Of a stretch of 64,000 bases of DNA, positions 1 to 7,632 are shown piece by piece (the first letter of the stretch is position 1; each line of letters starts with the position of its first letter). Location of the stretch: NCBI RefSeq assembly GCF_035917275.1, contig NZ_CP108508.1:3782001-3846000 (forward strand), written 5' to 3'. This DNA is from Streptomyces sp. NBC_01237 (lineage in GTDB: Bacteria; Actinomycetota; Actinomycetes; Streptomycetales; Streptomycetaceae). A program made the position numbers and the translations under genes. The notes beneath the pieces were generated by a model. The model worked only from the letters and a program-made list of their open reading frames with translations. It searched no databases and was not told the origin of the DNA.

Positions 1-182
1 CCAACTCCGGTTCGTACAACGCCGGTATCGCGGCCGGCGCCGCCCTCGGAGGCCTGCTCCTGCCGCTCGCCGACGTACGCGGCACGTTCCTGGCGGGCGG
101 GCTGCTGTCCGTCGGGGGCTGCGCGGTCCTGCTCGGCGAGCGCCTGCTCCCTGCGGCAAGGACGGCCGCGCCGGCCGCCTAA
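1..182 (+). CDS. MFS transporter, C-terminal end only
   Basis: The open frame starting at base 3 encodes the last 59 residues of a protein cut by the window edge. It begins NSGSYNAGIAAGAALGG and contains two hydrophobic stretches separated by a short loop, ending in an Ala-rich tail. The N-S-G-x-Y-N-x-G-I-A-x-G-A-x-x-G pattern is typical of helix 11 in DHA1-type drug-efflux major facilitator proteins, so this is probably the end of an export permease of the inner membrane. Substrate cannot be judged from the fragment. No terminator is visible before the convergent lipoprotein gene. Confidence 0.7.
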   Translation, partial: NSGSYNAGIAAGAALGGLLLPLADVRGTFLAGGLLSVGGCAVLLGERLLPAARTAAPAA

Positions 183-248
183 CCCCAGTGTCGTACGGAC
201 GAGCTGGAGATCACGGGAAGCGCCGGCCAGGGCGGCTGACCCATCCCC

Positions 249-686
249 TCAGTCCGAGGCCAGCTTGTCCTTGATTCTCGATACCGTGTCGCGCAGGTTG
301 GGAAGCCCGTCGAGCTGGACGGTCCTGATGCCGCGCGACGTCTTCGTACCGTCCTTCGCATCGACTCCGGCTCGGCACTCGGTGGCGCCCTCACGAAGCC
401 CCTTCAGCGCAGCCTTCCAGGTGATCTGCGCGGGCTTGTCCGGTATCGCGTCCAGATCCTCGGCGGCAGGCAGGTGCTTCAGGAGATCCCCACAGGCGGG
501 CCCCATCTGGCCGAAGGTCCCCATGCTCACCTCGTTGACCCGTGCGGCGTCCTCCCGCATCTGCTCAAGCTGCTTCTCACCGCCCGAGGTGTACCAGTCC
601 TCCAGGTCCTCACCGGGACTGGAACTACAGCCCGCGACCAGCACAACGGTGGCAACGGCGGTGAGTGCGAGAGCAGCGGCACGCAT
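249..686 (-). CDS. Small secreted lipoprotein
   Basis: A 145-residue protein with a typical lipoprotein signal peptide: MR start, hydrophobic core AALALTAVATVVLV and lipobox LVAG followed by Cys20, then a Ser-rich linker. The mature part is charged, mainly helical in appearance, with two further Cys residues that could form one disulfide. A longer frame reaches back to base 980, but the extra N-terminus is Arg-rich and low-complexity, and the ATG at 686 places the signal peptide correctly, so the shorter form is preferred. I do not recognise a family. It is expected on the outer face of the cytoplasmic membrane. Confidence 0.75.
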   Translation of the reverse strand: MRAAALALTAVATVVLVAGCSSSPGEDLEDWYTSGGEKQLEQMREDAARVNEVSMGTFGQMGPACGDLLKHLPAAEDLDAIPDKPAQITWKAALKGLREGATECRAGVDAKDGTKTSRGIRTVQLDGLPNLRDTVSRIKDKLASD

Positions 687-837
687 GGGAACTCCCCGGA
701 TAGGTGAAGCCCGATGCTCCCAGAGCGCCGTTCCCGCGAGCGGGCCTGTGATCAATTCGTGACGGGTCCACCGCGTTCGGGGCGGGGCCTGGTTGTGCCC
801 CTCCGCGGGCTCCTCGGCCCGTTGGGCACCTTCCGGA

Positions 838-1860
838 CTACGAGTCCGTTCCCGGTCCCGTCGGGCGGGCGGCCGGCACCGGAGCCCGGCGGAAGACGAC
901 CGCGGCGCCGAGGGCCGCAGCCGCCGGGACGAAGAGATCACCGGAGGGTGTCTCCCGCAGCGGAACACCTTCTCCTTCAAGGAGGTCCCGGACCACGGCG
1001 AGATCGCGCACGGCGACGGCGTAGGCGACGAACGCGGGCAGCGCGGCGGGACGCTCTTCCGGCAGGAGCGCGGCGAGGCGCGTGTCCGGCACGAGGGTCA
1101 GTGCGGCGCCGTCGAGGTCGAAGACCCGTGCCGGGCCGTCCACCCGCGCCGGACGGCCGAGGTACTTCTCGTAACGGGCCTGCACGAGGGGGAGTTGGGA
1201 TGCGGCGACGCAGAGCATCACCTCGACCAGATCGATGGCCCCGTTCGGGTGGTCCAGGAGCCGACCGCCCTGAATATCCGGGTCCAGATCCGCCACAGCA
1301 CCCACGCGCCCTTCTGCGGTGGAGCCGCTCCCGGCCCCGGGCCCGTCACCGTCGATCTCCAGATAGCGGACGAGTTCCGTGTGGATTCCGGTGTTCGTCT
1401 CCACCCGGCGGCGCACGGCGTTCACCCCGCCGTGGCCCACACCGGAGGAGCCGAGCCGCTTCGCCGTGGCGTCGATGTCCGGCGACGAGAACATCAGGAT
1501 GTGCAACCCCTCGAAACGGCGGAGCCACCCGGCCAGTTTGGCGCTGGTCTCACCGATCCTCCGCAAGAGGAGCGGCAGTTGGGCAGCCGGCGCCTGGAGC
1601 GGTACCAGGTGTGCGTTCTCCGGGATGCCCGTGGCGTCGCCCTCCCGCACACAGGTCGCGAGTTCGATGAAACTGCGCCGGAAGTCGGCGTGCGTGTTCG
1701 CGGCGCCGAACGGCTCGGGTTCGGCCCCTTCGGCCGGAGCCATCGTGGGGTAGCTCGGTGGCGGCACGACAAACCCCAGGCGCCGGTACAGCGTGAGCGC
1801 GTCTTCCATGTTGCCGACGACGTGCCCGACGTGATGCAGACGTGCGATGTCATGGCGCAT
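838..1860 (-). CDS. VOC (glyoxalase-like) family protein
   Basis: A 340-residue protein beginning MRHDIARLHHVGHVVGNMED, the classic start of a vicinal-oxygen-chelate module with metal-ligand His candidates in the first strand. A second hydrophobic module lies after about residue 170, so the chain probably holds two paired VOC halves, as in glyoxalase-like lyases and dioxygenases. Length and the HHVGHVV motif fit the Glyoxalase_3-like group. The longer open frame up to 2166 is low-complexity and is not used; ATG 1860 starts directly at the domain. The substrate cannot be inferred, and the neighbouring genes give no pathway. Confidence 0.75.
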   Translation of the reverse strand: MRHDIARLHHVGHVVGNMEDALTLYRRLGFVVPPPSYPTMAPAEGAEPEPFGAANTHADFRRSFIELATCVREGDATGIPENAHLVPLQAPAAQLPLLLRRIGETSAKLAGWLRRFEGLHILMFSSPDIDATAKRLGSSGVGHGGVNAVRRRVETNTGIHTELVRYLEIDGDGPGAGSGSTAEGRVGAVADLDPDIQGGRLLDHPNGAIDLVEVMLCVAASQLPLVQARYEKYLGRPARVDGPARVFDLDGAALTLVPDTRLAALLPEERPAALPAFVAYAVAVRDLAVVRDLLEGEGVPLRETPSGDLFVPAAAALGAAVVFRRAPVPAARPTGPGTDS

Positions 1861-2205
1861 GGCCGCCACCGTAGGTGTGCACGACCAGGGGGTCAACGAA
1901 ACCGGCGCCGGGCCACGGAGCCCATCAGGAACGCCTCCGATGCCGCTCGCGCAACGGCCGCCGGGTTCGGTTCCACGGACGGCGGTGCACTCGGCATCTC
2001 CGTACGGGAAAGCTCCCCCGCCACAGCGGAGTTGGGCGCGAGCGAGGCCCGGACGGCGCGTCGGCCGATCGGCGCGCTCCGGTTCTGATTCCGCACGCCG
2101 GAACGCCTCGGTAAGCGCCCTCCCGACGACGCGCCCTTCGGTTACTGTCCGAAGGGTTGCCGACACAGCGAGGTACGACGCGCTCGCGAGGGGAGGGGTT
2201 CAGCC
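1861..2205. other. Intergenic region, nothing recognised
   Basis: About 345 bases between the divergent VOC gene and a small plus-strand gene. It should hold both promoters, but I see no convincing -10/-35 pair, palindrome or RNA structure. Several frames are open through it only because GC is so high, and their translations are Arg/Pro/Ala-rich. Confidence 0.5.
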
Positions 2206-2481
2206 ATGACGTTGGCGAGCGAGGGCGAGGCGCCGGGCCCGGTCCGCTTCTATCTGGCCTGCGACTGGCCGCACTGCGACACCCACACCATGTTCGACCT
2301 GGTGGTGGCGGAGCCTGCCCCTCCCATAGAAGAGGACTTCTGGGGCCACATCATGCACACCGCCGAGGCATCCGTGGAACGCGTGCGGGAGCTGGGCTGG
2401 ACGTACCACCAGGGGATCGGCCACTGGTGCTCGCGCTGCTCGGACCCGGTGGACCGGGCCAGGTGGAGAAAACCGAGCTGA
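2206..2481 (+). CDS. Small Cys/His-containing protein, unknown function
   Basis: A 91-residue acidic soluble protein starting MTLASEGEAPGPVRFYLACDW. It has a C-x4-C pair (CDWPHC) near residue 20 with nearby histidines and a C-x2-C pair (CSRC) near residue 78, a spacing that could bind one zinc ion. Trp and His are unusually frequent (GHWCSRCSDP). No signal peptide or membrane segment is seen. A GGGGAGG-like ribosome site at about 2190-2200 supports the ATG at 2206. I do not recognise the family. It is followed by a strong hairpin. Confidence 0.65.
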   Translation: MTLASEGEAPGPVRFYLACDWPHCDTHTMFDLVVAEPAPPIEEDFWGHIMHTAEASVERVRELGWTYHQGIGHWCSRCSDPVDRARWRKPS

Positions 2482-2551
2482 CTCCTCGCGGACCGCCGTC
2501 CGCCGCGGACGGTTCGTCGCCCGCGGCCGCGTGCGGCGCGGGCCCCTGGTT

Positions 2552-2587
2552 GCCCCTCCATCAGCGGCAATCCGCTGATGGAGGGGC
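2552..2587. terminator. Bidirectional hairpin terminator
   Basis: A perfect 16-bp inverted repeat (GCCCCTCCATCAGCGG and its complement) around a CAAT loop. It lies between two convergent genes, so it can end transcription from both sides. No T-run follows, which is usual in Streptomyces. Confidence 0.8.
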
Positions 2588-2607
2588 GGGCGAGGGCTCC
2601 GCGGGTG

Positions 2608-2633
2608 GCCCCTCGGCCGGTGATCCGAGGGGC
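2608..2633. terminator. Second hairpin before the ALF gene end
   Basis: A perfect 9-bp inverted repeat (GCCCCTCGG / CCGAGGGGC) with an 8-base loop, ending five bases from the stop codon of the minus-strand ALF-repeat gene. It probably acts with the stronger hairpin at 2552-2587. Confidence 0.6.
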
Positions 2634-2637
2634 TGGC

Positions 2638-3390
2638 TTATGCGGCCGTCTCGTACTGCCCGTGCTCCAGGAAGTAGCGCAGCTCCTCCGGCGTACCGTC
2701 GATCGCCGCTTCGGCTGCCGCGCGGAGGGACGCGCTGATGTTGGGGTTGGCGAGGATGCGAGCGACGGCGACGCGGTCGTCCTCCGCCTGGGCCAGCCGG
2801 AGCCCGGTCGTCAGGAACTCCCGCAGCGCCTCAGGGGTGTTGATGTCCAGGGCCTTGTTGGCCTCCCGGACAACCCCCCTGCCGGAAGCCGGGTCAGCGA
2901 GGATACGGACGATCGCGACACGGTCGTCCTCCGCCTGGGCCAGCCGGAGCCCGGTCGTCAGGAACTCCCGCAGCGCCTCAGGGGTGTTGATGTCCAGAGC
3001 CTTGTTGGCCTCCCGGACAACTCCCCTGCCGGAAGCCGGATCAGCGAGAATACGGACGATCGCCACACGGTCGTCCTCCGCCCGCGCCAGGCGGAACCCG
3101 ACCTCCAGGAAGTGCCGCATGGCCTCCGGGGTCCCGGCGTCCAGGGCGGCGTTGGCCTCCCGGACGACACCCCTGCCGGAGGCCGGGTCGGCGAGAATGC
3201 GCAGGATCGCGATACGGAGCTCGTCCTCGTCCATGTCGTCCACCGGCGTGGTGGTGCCGTCCGTGTGCGGGGTCGCCGTCACGGTGGCGGACGAGGGGGC
3301 CGATCCTGCGGCGAAGGCCGGGGCCGTCAGCAGGAGGGCCGGTGTCAGGGCGGTGGCCGCGACGGTCAGGGCAGCACGGGTCAGTCTCAT
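2638..3390 (-). CDS. Secreted ALF-repeat protein
   Basis: A 250-residue exported protein: signal peptide at residues 1-27 (MRLTRAALTV...APAFAAG), a short Ser/Thr linker, then four to five helical repeats of about 49 residues. Each repeat carries ILADPASGRGVVREAN followed by TPEALREFL and an R-x-A-x-A-E-D-D-R-V-A hinge. These match short ALF repeats, found in secreted actinobacterial proteins and often linked to Ala-Leu-Phe-rich surface or toxin-associated proteins; exact function is unknown. The second and third repeats are almost identical in DNA, showing recent duplication. The start at 3390 (ATG) places the signal peptide correctly; the longer frame to 3537 has no signal-like N-terminus. 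Confidence 0.8.
   Translation of the reverse strand: MRLTRAALTVAATALTPALLLTAPAFAAGSAPSSATVTATPHTDGTTTPVDDMDEDELRIAILRILADPASGRGVVREANAALDAGTPEAMRHFLEVGFRLARAEDDRVAIVRILADPASGRGVVREANKALDINTPEALREFLTTGLRLAQAEDDRVAIVRILADPASGRGVVREANKALDINTPEALREFLTTGLRLAQAEDDRVAVARILANPNISASLRAAAEAAIDGTPEELRYFLEHGQYETAA
2774..3214 (-). repeat. 147-bp tandem coding repeats
   Basis: Three head-to-tail units start at 2774, 2921 and 3068, an exact 147-bp (49-codon) period inside the ALF-repeat gene. Units one and two differ at only a few bases, mostly silent; the third is clearly diverged. The pattern points to recent unequal crossing-over or gene conversion. Confidence 0.85.
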
Positions 3391-3675
3391 GGGTGAACCT
3401 GCCTTGAGGAGGTAGCGATCTTCAGGGAATCCGGTCATCGTGCTTCTTCTACCGGTGCGGACATCATCGTGCCTGCCCCTGTCGGAGATCACTGCCTGAT
3501 TCCGGCAGCCGTTACGGTCCCTGGTTGCCGCCCGCATACGCCGGTTCGCCCTCAGCCGGTTCGACCGCGGTCAGCCCCTGGCCGGCGAGCCCTGCGCGCA
3601 GGTCGTACGCGTACGTCGCGAGTCGGCGAGCCACACGCCGAGGACCCGACGCGCACATCGTCCGCCGCGCAGGGC

Positions 3676-4905
3676 CTAGACGCTCCGCGGCTTCCCCAGG
3701 CGCACGGGCAGTGTGAGGGGGCCGTTCATGATGAAGGACGGCATCGGCACCAACTCGTCGTCCGCCACCGCGATCTCCAGATCGGGGAACCGGCCGAACA
3801 GGGCGCGCAGCGCGATCGCGAACTCCATCCGGGCCAGCGGTGCGCCGATACAGAAGTGCGTTCCATGGCCGAACGACAGATGGGTCTTGTTGGTACGGGT
3901 GATGTCGAAGCGGTCCGCACCCTCGGGGTGCAGCTGGGGATCGCGGCCCGTCGCGCCGAAGCCCATCAGGACCGGGTCGCCCTTGCCGATCGTCACCCCG
4001 CCGATCTCGATGTCCTCGGTGGCGAACCGGAACGGCAGCTGGTTGATCGGCGACTGCACCCGCAGGACCTCTTCGGCGACCTGCTCCCAGGGGACCTGTC
4101 CGCTCAGCGCCAGCTCCAACTGGTCGGGGTTGGCCAGCAGATTGGTGATGGCGTGACACAGGAGGTTCATCACCGTTTCGGAGCCCGCGCCGAGCATCAG
4201 GAACAGGGTGCCGACCAGCTCCTCGTGGGTCAGCCGATGCCCTTCGAACGCCGCGTCGATGAGGACGCTGGTCAGGTCGTCCTCCGGCGCGCGGCGCTTC
4301 GAGTCGACGAGGCCGCCCAGCGCCTGGTGCCAGTGCGCGACGTTGGCCGCCGCCTCCTCCTCGGTGAGCGACGTACTGGTGGTCACCTCACCTCCGCGCA
4401 GCACCTCGGCACGCGACTCGGCGGGTACGCCGAACATGTCGCAGATCACCGCGGCGGGCAGGGCGTAGGCGAAGCGGCCCTTCAGGTCGACGACCTCGCC
4501 GGGCGGCACGTCCGCCAGGCCGTCGAGGAGTTCGGCGGTGATCTTCTCGACCAGCGGCCGGGTCTCATCCACCCGGCGCGGGGTGAACGCCTGCGAGATC
4601 AGCTTGCGCAGACGGTTGTGGTCGGCATTGTCATGGGTCGTCATGTTGTCCATCACGACCCAGCTGATCAACGGCCAGTCCGCTGGTATCTCGCCCGCGG
4701 CGAAGGCCGGCCAGCGCTGTGGGTTCTTCACGAACCGTGGGTCGGTGAGCACCCGCTTGGCCACGGCGTGGTCGACCACGCTCCAGGCCGGGATGCCACC
4801 CGGCAGCTCCACCGAAACCACCGGCCCCTGCCCGCGCAGGCGCGCGTTCTCGGCGTGCAGGTCCGTGCCGTTGCGGTCGAGCAGGAAGGGGCAAGCAGTC
4901 ACCAT
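3676..4905 (-). CDS. Cytochrome P450 monooxygenase
   Basis: A 409-residue soluble bacterial P450 of the CYP105/107 size class. The haem-ligand loop FGHGTHFCIGAPLAR is intact near residue 350, the K-helix ExxR is present (EEVLRVQSP), and the I-helix carries the oxygen-activation motif as GAGSETV, with Val where Thr or Ser is usual after E-T. The start ATG 4905 has an AGGAGG site seven bases upstream. No ferredoxin or ferredoxin reductase gene adjoins it, so it must draw electrons from partners elsewhere. No biosynthetic cluster surrounds it, so its substrate is open. A palindrome in its promoter suggests dedicated repression. Confidence 0.93.
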   Translation of the reverse strand: MVTACPFLLDRNGTDLHAENARLRGQGPVVSVELPGGIPAWSVVDHAVAKRVLTDPRFVKNPQRWPAFAAGEIPADWPLISWVVMDNMTTHDNADHNRLRKLISQAFTPRRVDETRPLVEKITAELLDGLADVPPGEVVDLKGRFAYALPAAVICDMFGVPAESRAEVLRGGEVTTSTSLTEEEAAANVAHWHQALGGLVDSKRRAPEDDLTSVLIDAAFEGHRLTHEELVGTLFLMLGAGSETVMNLLCHAITNLLANPDQLELALSGQVPWEQVAEEVLRVQSPINQLPFRFATEDIEIGGVTIGKGDPVLMGFGATGRDPQLHPEGADRFDITRTNKTHLSFGHGTHFCIGAPLARMEFAIALRALFGRFPDLEIAVADDELVPMPSFIMNGPLTLPVRLGKPRSV

Positions 4906-4923
4906 CGGAGAGCCTCCTGAGAG

Positions 4924-4944
4924 TAGAGGCTTTAAACCTAGGTA
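4924..4944. promoter_or_regulatory. Candidate operator upstream of the P450
   Basis: The sequence TAGAGGCTTTAAACCTAGGTA sits about 20-40 bases upstream of the P450 start and is close to a dyad, centred on TTTAAA with AGG/CCT arms. It is the only AT-rich stretch there and could bind a TetR- or GntR-type repressor. Regulator unknown. Confidence 0.4.
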
Positions 4945-5013
4945 CTGTGCCGCCGCCGGCTCATCTTCCCTGTTGCGCTGAACCAGCCATGTTCCAGGCG
5001 TACTTGGCCGCGT

Positions 5014-6249
5014 CTAGTACGGCAGGTAGTAGCTGAGCACATCGCCGGTGAGCGGCGGGAAGAGCGCCTGGAACAGCTCCTCGTCCCTCGCGTAGACATC
5101 GGGCCGAATCCGGGTCAGCCCCTCCATTCCGTGCGGGCCGAACAGCAGCGCGGGCAGATGGTCGGGGGCCGCCGCGGCGCCTCCCACCGCGCCGGCCGCC
5201 TGCATCGCACCGCCGGTGACGACCGCGCCGAGGCCATCGGCGAGGACCGGGATGCGGTAGTGGGCGCCGAAGGTGGAGAGGACGATGTCGCGGCCGGTGC
5301 GGTCCGTCCCCGTCGCGGCGAGCCGCTGCCACAGCAGCGGCCGCAGCCGGTCGAGCAGGACAGCGACGTCCGGGATGCGGACGTAGTACTGCTCGGCCCG
5401 CTTGCGCGGTTCGTGGTCCAGGAACTCCTGCCAGGCGGCTGCGGTCACGGTGCCGCTCCGGTGGACGACGCGCAACCGGCTGTCGGGTACGAGGGCGGCG
5501 GCGCCGCGGAGCAGGTCCCGTGCCGCCGTCTCGTCGAGTGCGGCGGCCTCGGCCAGGAGCACCTGGCCGCCGGGGGGCGTGATGCGCCCGGTGGCGACGA
5601 CCGTACCGGCCCGCTCAAGGACCTGGAGCGTGCTCGCGTCATGGTCCAGCAGCCATCGCCAGCGTGCCGCCGGGTGCGCGACGGCGACGTCGAACCCGCG
5701 CTGGGCCGCCTCCTGGAGCGCCGCCATCGCGGGGATGTCCGAGGGCCGGGCGGCCCGGAGGACCGGGGTCCCCTCGCCGGGCGGTGGGGTGCGGACCGCC
5801 GGTGCGGGCGGGATGTCGATGGCGTACTCGTAGCCGAACAGCCGGTAGAAGTACGGGATGCCGATCATCGCCTGGATGACGTGGCCACGGGCGGCGGAGC
5901 GGTCGTGGGCCCACCGCATGAGCGCCCGGACGAGCCCGCGCCCCTCGTAGGCGGGGTCGGTGGCGACCAGCTCGACCTGCCCGGCGGGCAGTCGGACGCC
6001 CCCGATGCGCACTTCCTCGTCGAGGAGCGTCGCGGTGGAGACGACCCGGTCGCCGTCGACGACCACGGCGCAGGCGGACCAGCCCACGTCGGGGTCCGTG
6101 ACGACGAGCCGGTGGTCGAGGGCGTCCTCCGGCTCCCCGCGCCCGGCGAGGAGGGTGCCGATCCCGTCGAGATCGGCGGGCCGCGCCTGACGCAGGACGA
6201 GGCCGTCGGCCAGGGGCACGGGTGCGGGGGAGGTCGCGGTCGCGTTCAC
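5014..6249 (-). CDS. Eis-like GNAT acetyltransferase
   Basis: A 411-residue protein with the layout of the Eis/enhanced-intracellular-survival family: an N-terminal GNAT domain with the acetyl-CoA loop (VELVATDPAYEGRGLVRALM, about residues 90-110), a second degenerate GNAT domain in the middle, and a C-terminal sterol-carrier-like domain ending in free ...SYYLPY. A C-terminal carboxylate close to a Tyr is typical of the active site in this family. Eis proteins acetylate amines, including aminoglycosides, but many homologues have unknown substrates. The GTG at 6249 starts at the domain boundary; the longer frame to 6405 adds an Arg/Pro-rich tail and is rejected. It follows the M23 gene on the same strand. 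Confidence 0.82.
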   Translation of the reverse strand: MNATATSPAPVPLADGLVLRQARPADLDGIGTLLAGRGEPEDALDHRLVVTDPDVGWSACAVVVDGDRVVSTATLLDEEVRIGGVRLPAGQVELVATDPAYEGRGLVRALMRWAHDRSAARGHVIQAMIGIPYFYRLFGYEYAIDIPPAPAVRTPPPGEGTPVLRAARPSDIPAMAALQEAAQRGFDVAVAHPAARWRWLLDHDASTLQVLERAGTVVATGRITPPGGQVLLAEAAALDETAARDLLRGAAALVPDSRLRVVHRSGTVTAAAWQEFLDHEPRKRAEQYYVRIPDVAVLLDRLRPLLWQRLAATGTDRTGRDIVLSTFGAHYRIPVLADGLGAVVTGGAMQAAGAVGGAAAAPDHLPALLFGPHGMEGLTRIRPDVYARDEELFQALFPPLTGDVLSYYLPY

Positions 6250-6404
6250 GGCCGGACTGTCGCACCATCTCGGGCATCGCGTCCATCGGATTTCCGCCGG
6301 ACGGCGGCGCGGCGGGGCGCGGAAGGCCGCACCGCGCCCCCACCCGCCTCCGCCCGGCCGGCCCGCTCCCTCGGACGGGACCTGACCTGCGCCGGGGTGG
6401 CGCA

Positions 6405-7238
6405 TCAGCAGTCGGGGATCACCGCACCGTTGTTGTCACGGGCCTCGTCGTTGCCCCAGCGGGAGAGGTAGTACGCGGACACATAGGCGTTGCGGCCGTT
6501 CTTGCCCGCGTACACGGTGTCCAGGTCCGTCCGCAGCCACCAGTGGTTGTAGCTGCTGCCGGAACCGACCTGGGCACCCCAGACCTTGCAGTAGACGTAG
6601 TTCGTCCCCGCGTTCAGCACCCCTTGCGCGTCAGCGGTGTTGGCCGCCGCGTAGCCGGTGGCGTTGGCGAAGGTATCGACCCAGTACGTGCCACCACCGT
6701 TGCCACCACAACCGTTGTCACTGGTCAGGTACTTGCTGTAGTACGAACCGGGGTACGGAGCCAGGGACTGACCGTTGATCGAGATGTTCTGGCCGACTCC
6801 GTTGTAGAGCTGCTCGTAGTGGATGTGGGCACCCGAGCTGTTGCCGGTGGAGCCGGTCACGCCGATCTGCTGGCCCTGGGCGACCTGGGCACCGTTGGCG
6901 ACGGAGTACGAGGCCAGGTGGAAGTAGTACGTCTGCCAGCCGCCCCCGTGATCGATGGCGATGTAGTTGCCCGCACCGCTCGGCTGGGAGTAGCGGTACG
7001 CGGTACCGCCCGAGGAGGCCAGGACCGGAGACCCGGCGGTCGAGCCGCCGTCCGTGCGGACGAAGTCGAGAGCCTGTCTGACCTCGGCGGAGTGATGACT
7101 GTAGGTCCATTGCTGGCCACAGGGATACGGCGCCTTGAAGTTGGGTGCGGCGGCCGCGGGGGTCGCGGCGGCCGTGACGGTGAGCAGGCCCGCGAGGAGC
7201 GACAGCAGACCGAGCAGGCTGATGCGGATCGAGCGCAT
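6405..7238 (-). CDS. Secreted M23-family peptidase-like protein
   Basis: A 277-residue exported protein: signal peptide (residues 1-31, cleaved near AAAAP), a LytM/M23 domain at about 35-165, and a C-terminal domain rich in Trp, Tyr and Asn with paired Cys. The second zinc motif HxH is present as SSGAHIHYEQL. The first motif, normally H-x3-D, reads RQALDF, so the His is replaced by Arg four positions before the Asp; an upstream SHH may supply the ligand instead. M23 enzymes cut peptidoglycan cross-bridges or act as zinc-dependent proteases outside the cell. It stands alone, followed at 155 bases by the acetyltransferase. Confidence 0.85.
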   Translation of the reverse strand: MRSIRISLLGLLSLLAGLLTVTAAATPAAAAPNFKAPYPCGQQWTYSHHSAEVRQALDFVRTDGGSTAGSPVLASSGGTAYRYSQPSGAGNYIAIDHGGGWQTYYFHLASYSVANGAQVAQGQQIGVTGSTGNSSGAHIHYEQLYNGVGQNISINGQSLAPYPGSYYSKYLTSDNGCGGNGGGTYWVDTFANATGYAAANTADAQGVLNAGTNYVYCKVWGAQVGSGSSYNHWWLRTDLDTVYAGKNGRNAYVSAYYLSRWGNDEARDNNGAVIPDC

Positions 7239-7632
7239 GGGTGAGGAATCCTCCGGTCGACAACCGAGCAGTGGGGTGCGTGGTGCGAAGTGCCGTGGAA
7301 TCTACGCGAGTTGATCGGAGACCAGAGTGCCGCAACTCGCGCGTCGCCGACAGCCCCGGCGGTAGGGGGGAGCCCCGCGCGGGGCGGGGAGCAGCTGGCC
7401 CGCGCGCGTCTGATCGTCCCGGACGGGGGGTCACCCCCGCACGCGCGGGGAGCAGGGTGAAGGTGTAGGTGTGGTCGTGCGGGACCAGGGGTCAACCCCG
7501 CACGCGCGGGGGAGCGGAGTTCGTGACCTACGACGATATCGCGGGCAGGCCGGGACCCCGGCGACGTTCGCCGAGACCACTTGCCCGACCGACCGCCCCG
7601 ACCGCCCCTCGATCAGCGCCCCGCACCCACCC
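7239..7632. other. Intergenic region with repeats
   Basis: About 390 bases between the start of the M23 gene and the end of the acyl-CoA synthetase gene. The right half carries the CRISPR-like 61-bp units described separately; the left half should hold the M23 promoter, but no clear elements are visible. No protein-like frame is seen. Confidence 0.6.
7367..7517 (-). CRISPR. Degenerate type I-E-like CRISPR remnant
   Basis: Read on the minus strand, 7428-7455 gives CTGCTCCCCGCGCGTGCGGG followed by GGTGACCC, close in sequence, length (28 nt) and inner palindrome to type I-E repeats of Streptomyces. A second copy lies at 7489-7517 with a few substitutions and one extra G. A third, more decayed unit ends at 7367-7394 and keeps the CTGCTCCCCGC end. 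The anchors are exactly 61 bases apart both times, which equals a 28-29-nt repeat plus a 32-33-nt spacer. The intervening sequences (about 7395-7427 and 7456-7488) differ from each other. No cas gene is in the window, so this is a relic or an orphan mini-array. Confidence 0.55.

Noticed and set aside
3676..4905. A natural-product cluster around the P450
   Set aside because: No synthase, ferredoxin, tailoring or transport genes adjoin it; neighbours are unrelated single genes.
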